Assembly: GCA_041399085.1 (NCBI GenBank)
Contig: JAWKTM010000056.1
Location: 1 to 48,957, forward strand
Direction of reading: 5' to 3'
Source: JAWKTM01 sp041399085
Lineage (GTDB): Bacteria > Planctomycetota > Planctomycetia > Pirellulales > Pirellulaceae
Length of the DNA stretch: 48,957 bases
Shown: positions 27,687-35,963 of the stretch, in pieces
Layout of the letters: each line of letters begins with the position of its first letter
How positions within the stretch are numbered: the stretch's first letter is position 1
Made by a program: the position numbers and the translations under genes
The notes under the pieces: model-generated
What the model was told of the DNA's origin: nothing
Database searches by the model: none
What the model saw: the letters and a program-made list of their open reading frames with translations, nothing else

Positions 27687-27743
27687 CTCGTCAGTGCATC
27701 GAACTACTATGCGTGACAACGCATTACGCATCGACTTGCCGAG

Positions 27744-29204
27744 CTATTCGGGCAGCCGACCGGTTTCCATCGGAGGAAACTCGCCCGTGCAAGCTTCCAT
27801 GAAGGCGACCAAATCCGCCTTGTCTTGGTCCGTCAAATCCAGCTTACGAACCGCTTCGCTCAACGTTGGATTCGGATGACCGCCCTTGGCATACCACTCG
27901 ACCACTTCGGCCAACGTCTTTTGGCTGCCGTCGTGCATGTAAGGGGCGGTAAGCGCCACGTTGCGAATCGTCGGCGTCTTGAAAGCGCCCCGGTCCTTTT
28001 CCTCGTTGGTCACCGCAAAACGACCCAAGTCAGGTTCGGCCGCGTCCATGCCCACGCCCAGATTGTGATACTTCTCGTCGGTCAAGTTCGGTCCGACGTG
28101 ACAGGCCGTGCAGCCAGCTTTTTGCGAGAAGAACAACTCACGACCCCGCTTGGCGCTCTCCGTCATCGGATTCGCTTCGCTGGCCTCACGAGCCGCGATG
28201 TACTTCTCGTACAACTCGGGCGACTCCTCCTTGAACGAATCCAAATCCTCCAAGTCGGCGGCAAACGCCTTCTCCAGATTCGCCAGCGGTTCGTAGTAAT
28301 CGAACGGCGACGGGCCGGTCACAATCGCTCGCTCGAACGTCGCGATCGCTCGCCCGATGTTGTCGATGTTCACGCCGTCCGAAAAAATCTTCTCGAACTG
28401 CAGCCGATAGCCCTCGATGTTGCGGACCGTTTCGACCGCCACGTCGTGCGTGTTGCCCATCTCGATCGGATTCGCGATCGGGCCGACGGCTTGCTCTTCC
28501 AGCGAACCGGCTCGACCGTCCCAGAATTGAGCGTCGCTGAGAATCCGGTTGTAGCTGACCGGTGAATTGCGATTACCGGTTTGGCCGCCGATGCCGACGC
28601 CGAACTGAGTCGCTCGCCCGTAGCCTTCGTCCGGATGGTGACAGTCGGCACAGCTCACGGTCGCGTCGGCCGATAGCCGCTTGTCGAAGTACAGTTGGCG
28701 GCCCAATTCAATCTTGGCCAAGGTCATCGGGTTGTCGGCCGGAATCTTGATGGCCGAGGCGCCCAGGGACAGTCCTAACGGCAACTCCACTTCCAGCGGC
28801 AGATGCTTATCCGGCTGATCCAACCAAGCCGAAATCTGCTCGACCGTCAGCGGACCTTCGCCGGGGATGCCGCCAGTCAGCTCCGGCGATCCAAGTTTGA
28901 CCTTCAGCGGCTTCGGTTGCGAGTCAGCCGCGGCGGCTGGCTCGGGTTTTTCAGTCGGAGCTGGCTCAGGCATCGGCTCGGGTGCCGGTTTGGTGTCCGC
29001 GGTGGTTGTTGTCTCCTCGACGGCCGGAGTCACCGAGGCCGCATCGTCGACACCGACTTCGCCAGAAGCCGGGACCACCGCATCCGCGATCGGATCGACC
29101 ACTTCTTCGTTACCCGACTTCGCTTCAGGGGCTGGTTTCGCCGAACATCCCACAAACATGACTCCGGCTAACAAAGCCAGAGTCCACCATGCGCATCGTT
29201 TCAT
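27744..29204 (-). CDS. Di-haem cytochrome c peroxidase/MauG-like lipoprotein
   Basis: 486 residues. Lipobox FVGC with Cys20 as lipidation site, then a Pro/Glu/Thr-rich linker (about 25-100) that would hold the enzyme off the membrane. The catalytic part has two haem c motifs, CADCH (185-189) and CTACH (365-369), and the family motifs LGRQLYFDKRLSADATVSC, GYGRATQFGVGIGG, RNSPVSYNR...FWDGRAGSLEEQA, FKTPTIRNVALTAPYMHDGS and LVAFMEAC. The enzyme either reduces hydrogen peroxide with electrons from a small cytochrome or oxidises a protein or organic substrate (MauG branch); the branch cannot be fixed here. Good SD (AAAGGA). Confidence 0.9.
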   Translation of the reverse strand: MKRCAWWTLALLAGVMFVGCSAKPAPEAKSGNEEVVDPIADAVVPASGEVGVDDAASVTPAVEETTTTADTKPAPEPMPEPAPTEKPEPAAAADSQPKPLKVKLGSPELTGGIPGEGPLTVEQISAWLDQPDKHLPLEVELPLGLSLGASAIKIPADNPMTLAKIELGRQLYFDKRLSADATVSCADCHHPDEGYGRATQFGVGIGGQTGNRNSPVSYNRILSDAQFWDGRAGSLEEQAVGPIANPIEMGNTHDVAVETVRNIEGYRLQFEKIFSDGVNIDNIGRAIATFERAIVTGPSPFDYYEPLANLEKAFAADLEDLDSFKEESPELYEKYIAAREASEANPMTESAKRGRELFFSQKAGCTACHVGPNLTDEKYHNLGVGMDAAEPDLGRFAVTNEEKDRGAFKTPTIRNVALTAPYMHDGSQKTLAEVVEWYAKGGHPNPTLSEAVRKLDLTDQDKADLVAFMEACTGEFPPMETGRLPE

Positions 29205-29306
29205 TCGTCTATCGTCCTTTCACTATCGGGCTGGCAGGCCTGCTCGCCGGCGGGTCAGATCGGTGTGCGGAAGCCTTGCAGCATCAAGTCATCCGCCAAC
29301 GGCAAT

Positions 29307-29312
29307 ATTATA
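29307..29312 (-). promoter_or_regulatory. Possible -10 element of the di-haem peroxidase gene
   Basis: TATAAT on the minus strand, about 105 bp before the start codon. No good -35 hexamer is seen at 16-18 bp, so support is weak. Confidence 0.35.
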
Positions 29313-29974
29313 GGCCCAACATCAAGTCCTCGCGGGGGCCTCGGTTGTCTGCCGCCATTGGCAAATTGGCAAGGTGATCTACTCGGCAGGGGCCTCGTTC
29401 TTCCGACGGCTGATCTACTCGGCCGGAGCCTCGTTCTCTCGGAGCCCGCGGTCGGGGGATCATGACGACCGGGATTTAGCCCACGTGAAAAAAGTTTCGG
29501 ATGAGCCCATTTAGGATTGGGGCCAGTGGTAACCGCCCGAAGTATTGAGCCGCGAAATAAGTCCAGGCACGCGGGACGGCGTAGTGAAAGACGCTCGTGA
29601 GACTTGAGCCGATTGAGACATGAGACAAGTCGTTCACGATCAACAACTTGAATCAATTATCGGGCAGCGATTGCAAGCTGGCGATCATGGCAGTCTACGA
29701 TCGCTGCTTGTTGTAAGCCAGCAGCACCACTCGATGGCAAACGTCGAAGCCCGAATGAGAAACCGTCGCGTTCCGAACTGGAAGCCCGAACAAAGAGCTG
29801 TTGCATCGTAGTCGAAGCAGTTGGGGGAGCAATCAAACACGCAAGAATTTCTGTCGTGCGCAGAATAACTGGCGATTCACGCCATAAATACTGGGGGGAG
29901 AACAAGCAGTCGGCGACTCGCCTAAGGGTGCTAGGAAGACGCACCAGATTCGAGACCGGAAGCCGCGCAGACAT
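29313..29974. other. Long gap with one short direct repeat
   Basis: No convincing gene. Holds two 36-bp direct repeats (29375-29410 and 29411-29446, 'tgatctactcggc.gg.gcc'). A 105-codon minus frame at 29657-29974 has no recognisable family or signal and was not called. Confidence 0.5.
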
Positions 29975-30266
29975 TCACGCATTTTGAGTCAGTACGCCCG
30001 ACGTCCGTTTCAGCGGTGTCGCAAAAGTCGCCGGCGTCTGAAAGAAAGCACCCGAAGCACCAGAGGAATGACCATCGACGCCGGAATAAGAGTAGCTTTG
30101 GCTTAGATTAGAAACAGCTTGAGCCAAATCGGAAATTTCCGTGACGACCGCGTCACGAACGGACTTCAAGCCGACAACATACGCCAATCACGAGAATCGT
30201 CGCGGTTAGGACGACTTCCCCAGAGACCATTGCACCGCTCTCGTCGTTCCAGAGTCTTGTATACAT
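29975..30266 (-). CDS. Flp-like type IVb pilin paralogue with one frame break
   Basis: Reads MYTRLWNDESGAMVSGEVVL TATILVIG from 30266, then needs a 1-nt shift near 30180 to continue VVGLKSVRDAVVTEISDLAQ and end QSYSYSGVDGHSSGASGAFF.... Residue by residue it parallels the intact gene at 30536-30799 (NDE-x-GA motif, hydrophobic helix, 'GLKSVRDAVVTE', 'QS[YF]SYSG[VI]DGH'). The prepilin-type Glu after the short leader is kept (SGEVV). The C-terminal tail has diverged and lacks the FCDSD end. Either a real pseudogene in a duplicated pair or an error of one inserted base. Confidence 0.7.
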
Positions 30267-30535
30267 TCCTGGTTTCTCTAATATCAGTCGGATTCGGAAC
30301 TGTAGCGCCTAAAAAGACACCGCTTAGCAAGCAGTACCCGCAATTCTGCAAGGGAGATAAATGACACCGCTGCAGCCAAAGCGTTACTGCCCAGCGGTGC
30401 GTAGCATTAATATTTACGATACAACGCTAGCTCCACACTAACAGGGCATTCGCGGTCTTACGGCAGGCACGGCTTCGATACCCGGCACGCGCAGACGTTA
30501 ACGCACTTTGAACCAGATAACCGTGCTGCGGTTCG
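30267..30535. other. Gap between the two pilin paralogues
   Basis: About 270 bp, no gene. Contains the likely promoter and leader of the downstream paralogue; its SD region on the minus strand is purine-rich (AGAGAAACCAGG). Confidence 0.4.
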
Positions 30536-30799
30536 TTAGTCAGTATCGCTGTCGCAAAAATCCTGAGCGTCTTGGAAGAACGAACCAGCCGTGCCGACCG
30601 CGTGGCCGTCGATGCCTGAGTACGAGAAGCTTTGGCTGACGTTCGCGATCGCTTGAGCGACGTCGGCCAATTCGGTGACGACGGCGTCACGAACCGACTT
30701 CAGACCAACAACCATGCCGATGACCAGGATGGTCGCAACCAGCACGACTTCGGCGGAGATGATAGCACCCGCCTCGTCATTCCACAATTTCTTCAACAT
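30536..30799 (-). CDS. Flp-like type IVb pilin / small secreted planctomycete protein
   Basis: 87 residues from the ATG at 30799, with GAGGGG as SD. MLKKLWNDEAGAIISAEVVL is a short charged leader followed by a hydrophobic helix with Glu at the fifth position after the presumed cleavage site, like class III (Flp) prepilins. Next come GLKSVRDAVVTELADVAQAI and the conserved tail QSFSYSGIDGH...DFCDSDTD. Such proteins are frequent in planctomycete genomes in multiple copies. It probably assembles into or accompanies tight-adherence pili; no tad machinery is in the window. Confidence 0.75.
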   Translation of the reverse strand: MLKKLWNDEAGAIISAEVVLVATILVIGMVVGLKSVRDAVVTELADVAQAIANVSQSFSYSGIDGHAVGTAGSFFQDAQDFCDSDTD

Positions 30800-31325
30800 T
30801 GGCAATCCCCTCATATTTGCGGATTGTACTTGAAACTGAGTGCTCGAAATCCTCTCCACCGCGGAAAGGCGAGTCCCATACACGTTGAACCAGTGCCAAC
30901 TTGGCGGGTCGGCAGTTACGCAATCATTGGGCCAGATAGTCGGCTGATGCCGATTTTGGCGAAGATCGAATCGCAACCTTTAGAAAAACAAGCACTTACG
31001 GCGAACAGAATTTTTGCCGTCGGTTGCGGAACACCGTTAACAGCCAGCGTAAATTGACAAAGGCCCGCTGGCGCGTTTGCGCTAAGGTGTAAAGGATGGT
31101 TTGCGCTTTTGGAGTGCGGCGATTCAGCGATGCTTTGAGCTGATTGCGCGATTCCGGGAGTGCGGTTGAGAAGACCGGAGAGGTCCTCGCCTGCGGCTGC
31201 GGGTTAAACGAAGTGGACGCAGGCGGGGTGGTTATGGCGTGTTGGCTGGCACGATGCGACGTTGGGCTCCGTCGCTCGTGGCTGGCAGTCGAATCGCGCT
31301 ATTCGTCGTCTCCATCCTTGCGTAT
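30800..31325. other. Gap with no gene found
   Basis: About 525 bp upstream of the pilin gene. No family-like frame, no strong hairpin and no clear promoter pair. The only structure noticed is a weak GC-rich palindrome near 31070. Confidence 0.4.
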
Positions 31326-31613
31326 CTATTCCTCGTCGCCTTCGGCGGCCGAGCGGTAGGCGTCGCGTTCGCGGCGCGTGGCTTCTAGGTCGAAGACCAA
31401 GTACTTCATGTCCAGACGCAGTTGGCTGAGCGCCTCTTGGACCAGGTTCAGGATGCGGCGGCGGCGGCTGGTGCTTTCGGCCACGCGGGCGTAAGCCACT
31501 TCCAGCTTGCCGCGGAATTCGGTCGGCAGCTCGCGGATCAGCGCTTCCAGCTCGAGCATGTCGCGAGGCAGTTCTTCGTTGGTCGGCAGTTGATGGCGGG
31601 AAGCGGCGTTCAT
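31326..31613 (-). CDS. Conserved coiled-coil protein of unknown function
   Basis: 95 residues from the ATG at 31613 (MNAASRHQLPTNEELPRDML); an in-frame ATG at 31661 adds 16 residues. Predicted almost all helical, with heptad-like spacing through LELEALIRELPTEFRGKLEV, an Arg cluster (TSRRRRILNLVQEALSQLRL) and a C-terminal DMKYLVFDLEATRRERD. No Cys, no membrane segment. It looks like a cytosolic coiled-coil or regulator-size protein; codon use and GC resemble its neighbours. I do not recognise a named family. Confidence 0.6.
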   Translation of the reverse strand: MNAASRHQLPTNEELPRDMLELEALIRELPTEFRGKLEVAYARVAESTSRRRRILNLVQEALSQLRLDMKYLVFDLEATRRERDAYRSAAEGDEE

Positions 31614-31983
31614 GGTGGTGTCCTCGGCGATGGTGTCGATCGTGGCTGTGTTCGGTGTCACTTGGTGATCTAGGACTAAAGCAGCCGCTGTACCAACGCC
31701 GCCGCGGGCTCACGCATATGTTTCTAAGCCTTTATTTCAAAGCGACTTGCGGCAATCCTGGCCTTCCGGCCGAAATTCCCGGTGTGGCGAAAAAGCCACG
31801 CGGTTGATCTGGTGAAGGATCGCAAATCTCGGTACAAGCACGGTTTACGTTCAGGCTTCCAGCGGCGCAGCAGATGTTGCCGATTCACCACAAGGCGGCC
31901 AATTTTTGTGGCCGCGTTGGCCGGGTGTTGCCGTTTTGCCTCGTAGCCGAGGACGTGAGCTGTTTGGAGCTGCGCGATTTTTG

Positions 31984-32110
31984 CCTTTCGCTCGGCGAAA
32001 GGACGGGGCTGTTGCGGAGCTTGAGTGCTTGCGAGTTTCGCGGGGTGGGCGCGACTTTCGCGGAGCGAAAGGCGACTATCGGAGCGAAAGGCGACGATCG
32101 GCGAAAGGCG
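31984..32110 (+). repeat. Cluster of CTTTCGC/GCGAAAG hairpins
   Basis: CCTTTCGC-tcg-GCGAAAGG (31984-32002), CTTTCGC-gga-GCGAAAG (about 32055-32071), then 'ggagcgaaaggcgactatc' type units repeated at about 20-bp spacing (32063-32110). This is a cluster of short palindromes in the 5' region of the following gene, possibly in its leader. Confidence 0.65.
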
Positions 32111-32154
32111 AATGCTGGGGCGTTAAGAAGTTTCACTACGCACAAGATCACTCG

Positions 32155-35004
32155 ATGAACCGCTCTGTCGCGAGACGACGGATTCGCGCGCCGCTCGGGC
32201 TGGGGCTCTGGATTGGGCTCGGCCTGGGGCTGGCTTCGCTTTGCGCGCCGGCCTCGGCAAACTATCGCGAGGATTTTGAATCGACCGACGTTAGTTGGCG
32301 GCTGGCCGATTCGGATGCGGCGGCTCGCGTCACGTACCATCAACGCAGTTTCGAGCAAGCTCATACCGGCAACGCCTCGGAGCAGATTCAAATCGCGGCG
32401 GGCCGAGGCACCTACGCACGCGTCTGTCTGGAGATCGAGCCGACGCGGATCATTCCCGAGCTGTCGCCCAGCTTGTGGTTGAAGGCGGATCGGGCCGGGC
32501 TGCAATTCCAAATGCGAGTGGTGTTGCCACGCACGCGGCATCCGCGCACCGGCGAGCCGCTGACGACGCTGTTGTACGGCGATCTCTACAACCAAGTTGG
32601 CACTTGGCAGCGGGTGGCGATTGCCGACGTGCGGAAAGAGCTCGAGCGGCAAGAGCGGGTGCTGCGAACTCAGTTTCCCAATGTCGACACGCGGGAAGCG
32701 TACATCGATCTGGTTGTGCTGAACGCCTATGGCGGCCCGGGGCTGACGACGTTGTGGGTCGACGAATTGGTGATCGCCGGGCATGTCTCGGTCGAAGCCG
32801 GCGTGAACGCGCCTGAGTTCGTCCCGCCGTCGGCTCGCAATGTCTCGTATCCGACGCAGAATCCCGACGAGTATTCGGCCGGTTCCGAGTCGGCCGAGAG
32901 CTTCGCCCCCGAACGATTGCCGACGCGAGTGCAAATCAACGGATCGGTGCTGACCGTTGGCGGACGGCCGTTTCTGCCGCGGATGATCGACTACAACGGC
33001 GAGCCGCTGGATTGGCTGCGTCAGCGAGGCTTTAACACGATCAAGCTGCGGACGGAAGCGCCTCCGGAGCTGCTGGCGGCTGCGGCCGAACACGAGATGT
33101 GGGTGGTTGCTCCTCCGCCGGTCGGGCTTCGTGACAACGCAGATTCCGTGGGGCGGCTGGGGGCTTCGCTTCGCTCCGACCCCAGGCACACGGACACCGG
33201 GCAGGCGTACCTTAGACACAGTGATCCCAGCCACAACGATTCCGGTTACTCGGGCGCCGATCCACGGTCGCTGGGTTCTGACTATGCGCGCGTGCTGGCT
33301 TGGTCGTTAGGCCGGCAGCTTGGTCCGCGCGATTTGACCAGCACGCGGCAACAGGTCGACGAGCTGCGGCGGAGCGATCCGTTGGCTCGGCCGATCCTCG
33401 GCGCGGTCGATGGCGACTTGTGGGCTTACAGCCAGATGCTCGACGCGATCGTGGCGGACCAACCGGTGATTGGCTCGACATTTCCGCTCCGGCAATTCGA
33501 GGCGTGGTTGCGTGTCCGGCGGCGATTGATGCGGAGCGAAACGCCGCTGTGGGTGGCCGTTCAGACCGAGCCGTCCGTCGAGCTGCAAACGCAAATCGAC
33601 GGTCTGTTGCCGGCTCGCGGCGAGTCGCACGCGCTCGAGCCAAACCAAGTGCGGTTGATGACATTCGCCGCCGCGGCCGCGGGAGCTCGCGGCATCTACT
33701 TCCGCTCGAATTCGCCGTTAAACGCGCCTGGCCCCACGGCCGAACGGCGAGCCAAGACGCTGCAAATGCTGAACGCCGAGCTGGAGTTGCTCGAGCCGTG
33801 GATGGCGGGCGGGACGCCGGGGCCGAGTATCGACGCGGCTGATCCGAACGTGCGGATCGCCTCGCTGATGACCGATCGATCGCAGATTCTGTTAGTGACT
33901 CGCCAAGCCGACGATCAACAGTTCGTGTCGAGCGTGCCGTCGACCGAAGCGATCCATTTCGTGGTGCCGGGATCGTCGGGCACGGGCGATGTGTTTCAAG
34001 TGACTTCGCAGGGCCTGCTGCCGTTGACGCATCGCCGCGGCGCGGGTGGCGTGCGTGTGGTGTTGGAGAACGCCGGGCTGGCGACTTTGGTGCTGGTGGC
34101 TCGCGAACAGTTGGTGCTGAACCATGTGGCTCGCAGCGTGCGGCAAGCGTCGCGGGAGTTCCCGCAGTGGCGGTTCGAGGAGGCGACGCGGCAGTTCGCG
34201 GAGATTCGGGCGGCTTCGGCCGAAGGGATCGTGCCGATGTCGGACTTGCAGCGGTTGGGCCGCACGGCCGAAATGTATTTGCGCGAGACCGAGCGGGTGC
34301 TGTCGACCGGCGATGCGATGTCGGCGGATCATTATTTGGTGCGAGCCGAGTCGGCGTTGGCTCAATTGCGGCGGTCGGCTTGGGAGCAAGCGGCCGCGGC
34401 GTTTCCGTCGCCGGTGACCAGTCCGTTGTGCGTGAGCTTCGATACGCTGCCGTTGCATTGGCGGTTGAGCGGTGCGTTGCGATCGGCGGCTTGGAGCAGC
34501 AATCTGCTGGCGGGCGGCGAGTTCGAGGACTTGAACCACACGTTGGCCAGCGGCTGGCAGCAACATCGCCGACCGATCGACCATGTGGCGGCGAACGTCG
34601 AGTTCTCGCTGGAGACGCCGCAGTCCGGGCGATCGTGCTTGCGGATGCAGACGTGGAAGACCGACCAGCAAGCCGCGCCGACCGTGCTGGAGGTCGCGCC
34701 GCTGTGGATCACCAGCGCCGCAACGCCGGTCGAAGCGGGCCAAGTGGTGCGGATTCACGGTTGGGTGAAGGTGCCGGAAGCGATCGAAGGCTCGCTGGAC
34801 GGGCTGATGATCTTCGACAGCTTCGGCGGACAGTCGCTGGCGGAACGCGTGACTCGAACCGGCGGCTGGCGCGAGTTTCTGCTGTATCGCGTTGCGCCGC
34901 AGTCTGGCGACCTTCGATTGACGTTCAGCTTGACCGGGATCGGCGAAGCGTGGCTGGACAACGTCACCGTCACGGCCTTGCCGCCGTACGCGACGATCCG
35001 GTGA
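32155..35004 (+). CDS. Large secreted protein, carbohydrate-binding-like and glycosidase-like layout
   Basis: 949 residues from the ATG at 32155; the frame is open upstream to 31906 but lacks a signal. Signal peptide RAPLGLGLWIGLGLGLASLC with cleavage near SANYRE. Residues about 20-215 form a beta-rich, CBM-like module (YREDFESTDVSWRLADSD... LTTLWVDELVIAG). Next comes QINGSVLTVGGRPFLPRMID, which opens a TIM-barrel-like region as in glycoside hydrolases of the GH2/GH5 type (GEPLDWLRQRGFNTIKL, PILGAVDGDLW, GARGIYFRSNSPL). A helical part (about 660-745) and a C-terminal second beta-sandwich (SGRSCLRMQTW...GEAWLDNVTV) follow. Catalytic carboxylates cannot be assigned safely. A family C palindrome is inserted in frame at about residues 333-345. 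Confidence 0.7.
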   Translation: MNRSVARRRIRAPLGLGLWIGLGLGLASLCAPASANYREDFESTDVSWRLADSDAAARVTYHQRSFEQAHTGNASEQIQIAAGRGTYARVCLEIEPTRIIPELSPSLWLKADRAGLQFQMRVVLPRTRHPRTGEPLTTLLYGDLYNQVGTWQRVAIADVRKELERQERVLRTQFPNVDTREAYIDLVVLNAYGGPGLTTLWVDELVIAGHVSVEAGVNAPEFVPPSARNVSYPTQNPDEYSAGSESAESFAPERLPTRVQINGSVLTVGGRPFLPRMIDYNGEPLDWLRQRGFNTIKLRTEAPPELLAAAAEHEMWVVAPPPVGLRDNADSVGRLGASLRSDPRHTDTGQAYLRHSDPSHNDSGYSGADPRSLGSDYARVLAWSLGRQLGPRDLTSTRQQVDELRRSDPLARPILGAVDGDLWAYSQMLDAIVADQPVIGSTFPLRQFEAWLRVRRRLMRSETPLWVAVQTEPSVELQTQIDGLLPARGESHALEPNQVRLMTFAAAAAGARGIYFRSNSPLNAPGPTAERRAKTLQMLNAELELLEPWMAGGTPGPSIDAADPNVRIASLMTDRSQILLVTRQADDQQFVSSVPSTEAIHFVVPGSSGTGDVFQVTSQGLLPLTHRRGAGGVRVVLENAGLATLVLVAREQLVLNHVARSVRQASREFPQWRFEEATRQFAEIRAASAEGIVPMSDLQRLGRTAEMYLRETERVLSTGDAMSADHYLVRAESALAQLRRSAWEQAAAAFPSPVTSPLCVSFDTLPLHWRLSGALRSAAWSSNLLAGGEFEDLNHTLASGWQQHRRPIDHVAANVEFSLETPQSGRSCLRMQTWKTDQQAAPTVLEVAPLWITSAATPVEAGQVVRIHGWVKVPEAIEGSLDGLMIFDSFGGQSLAERVTRTGGWREFLLYRVAPQSGDLRLTFSLTGIGEAWLDNVTVTALPPYATIR
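33151..33188. repeat. Palindromic repeat family C, copy 2, inside a coding region
   Basis: 'gggcggctgggggcttcgct' then 'tcgctccgaccccaggca': inverted orientation compared with 19227-19258. It is translated in frame as GRLGASLRSDPRH within the secreted glycosidase-like protein. Confidence 0.78.
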
Positions 35005-35098
35005 TGGGGTGAAAGAGAGATGGGGAGATGAAAGAGAGATGAGGGGAGAAGGTGGGGAGACTGGGGGGGAGGGGGAGACGGGGAGAAGGGGGGGGGGA
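35005..35098 (+). repeat. Polypurine G-rich tract
   Basis: About 95 bp of almost only G and A on the plus strand with many G-runs of 4-10, ending in a run of ten G. It has the form of a G-quadruplex or triplex-forming tract. It starts directly after the stop codon of the secreted protein. Confidence 0.85.
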
Positions 35099-35122
35099 CG
35101 GGGTCGAGCGAAGGAGCCCCCA
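35099..35122. repeat. Palindromic repeat family C, copy 3 (partial)
   Basis: 'cggggtcgagcgaaggagcc' and 'cccag'. One arm is shortened relative to the copy at 19227. Confidence 0.65.
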
Positions 35123-35293
35123 GCGATTCGGCGTCCTTCAGTGAATCGACAACGGGGCGGTTGTTTCCCTTAACGAAAATCGGGTGCTGCGCGGGTCTGC
35201 GTCGGTGGTCGCGGCGGGTCCGTTGACGCAAACCCTTGCTTATTGATGACTGTTACGGCAATAAAATTCGCGGGAACGGTCGAGCGCGTGCGA

Positions 35294-35564
35294 GCTGCCA
35301 TTGTGGCAGTGTAAGCTGCCATTACGGCAGTGTAAAATGCGATTGAAGCGATGTTACATCCAATTGAATTGATGTAACGTTCGATGTGCGCGTGTAAGCT
35401 GCCATTGTGGCAGTGTAACGTGTCATTGAAGCGTTGTAAGCTGCCATTGAGGCAGTGTAAGCTCGCATGCGCCGATGTGAGCTGCCATTACGGCAGTGTA
35501 AGGTGCTGTTGAAGCGATGTAAGATGCCGTTGCGCGCGTGTAAGACGCGATTGAATGGCTGTCA
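35294..35564 (+). repeat. 21-bp tandem repeat array (13 units)
   Basis: Thirteen units, eleven of 21 bp and two of 20 bp. Five units (1, 2, 6, 8, 10) read GCTGCCATTrygGCAGTGTAA or nearly so and form a CTGCC/GGCAG hairpin. The others vary in the first 16 bases but keep a central ATTG-like core and the end (T/G)GTAA. No spacer-repeat structure and no open frame through the array on either strand because of the two 20-bp units. Confidence 0.9.
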
Positions 35565-35728
35565 GGGCGACCTTAACTTGGGCGCGATTGAGCTGCGCCG
35601 GTGCGAGATTTTGTTGAGCTGGTGGGCGGCGTAGTTGTTTGGACGTGCAGGCCGATTCGGGCTGGGAACGATTTCTTCCACGCGCTGCGCGGTCTCCACG
35701 CGCAGCGGTCCTGACCCCGCACAGTCTT

Positions 35729-35802
35729 TCGACCGAAGGTCTCCTGGTTTGCGATTCGGGAGACCTGCGGTCGGCGGTTTCGGCGAGGTCAGGAGACCTG
35801 CC
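35729..35802 (+). repeat. Palindromic repeat family B, copy 3
   Basis: Inverted arms GACCGAAGGTCTCC (35731-35744) and GGAGACCTGCGGTC (35759-35772) with one mismatch, then 'ggtttcggcgaggtcaggag' and 'acctgcc'. The same element as at 8325-8410. Confidence 0.82.
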
Positions 35803-35866
35803 GAGCCGGCTGCGGCGCGGTCGGGCGACCTGCGCCGCACTCGACCTGCGCCGGCCGCGGGCTCGC

Positions 35867-35939
35867 GGGGCGTCTGGGGCCTCGCTTCGCTCGACCCCAG
35901 GCACCCTTCACCCTTCACTCTTCACCCTTCACTCGCCGC
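35867..35939 (+). repeat. Family C palindrome copy 4 followed by a CCCTTCA heptamer run
   Basis: 'gtctggggcctcgcttcgct' plus 'cgaccccaggca' (35867-35903), then 'cccttcacccttcactcttc' and 'acccttcactc' (about five heptamer units to 35939). Confidence 0.75.
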
Positions 35940-35963
35940 ATGCGGGCGAATCGTTGTTACGCG

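Noticed and set aside
29657..29974. 105-codon frame on the minus strand
   Set aside because: No family, no signal, no convincing RBS; composition resembles non-coding DNA.
31906..32154. 83-codon N-terminal extension of the secreted glycosidase-like protein
   Set aside because: It would bury the signal peptide at residue 90 and covers a cluster of palindromes; the start at 32155 fits better.
31885..33234. 449-codon frame on the minus strand
   Set aside because: Antisense shadow of the secreted protein, Arg/Gln-rich with no family features.
35294..35564. 21-bp array as a CRISPR
   Set aside because: Units are contiguous with no spacers of constant length, and there are no cas genes in the window.
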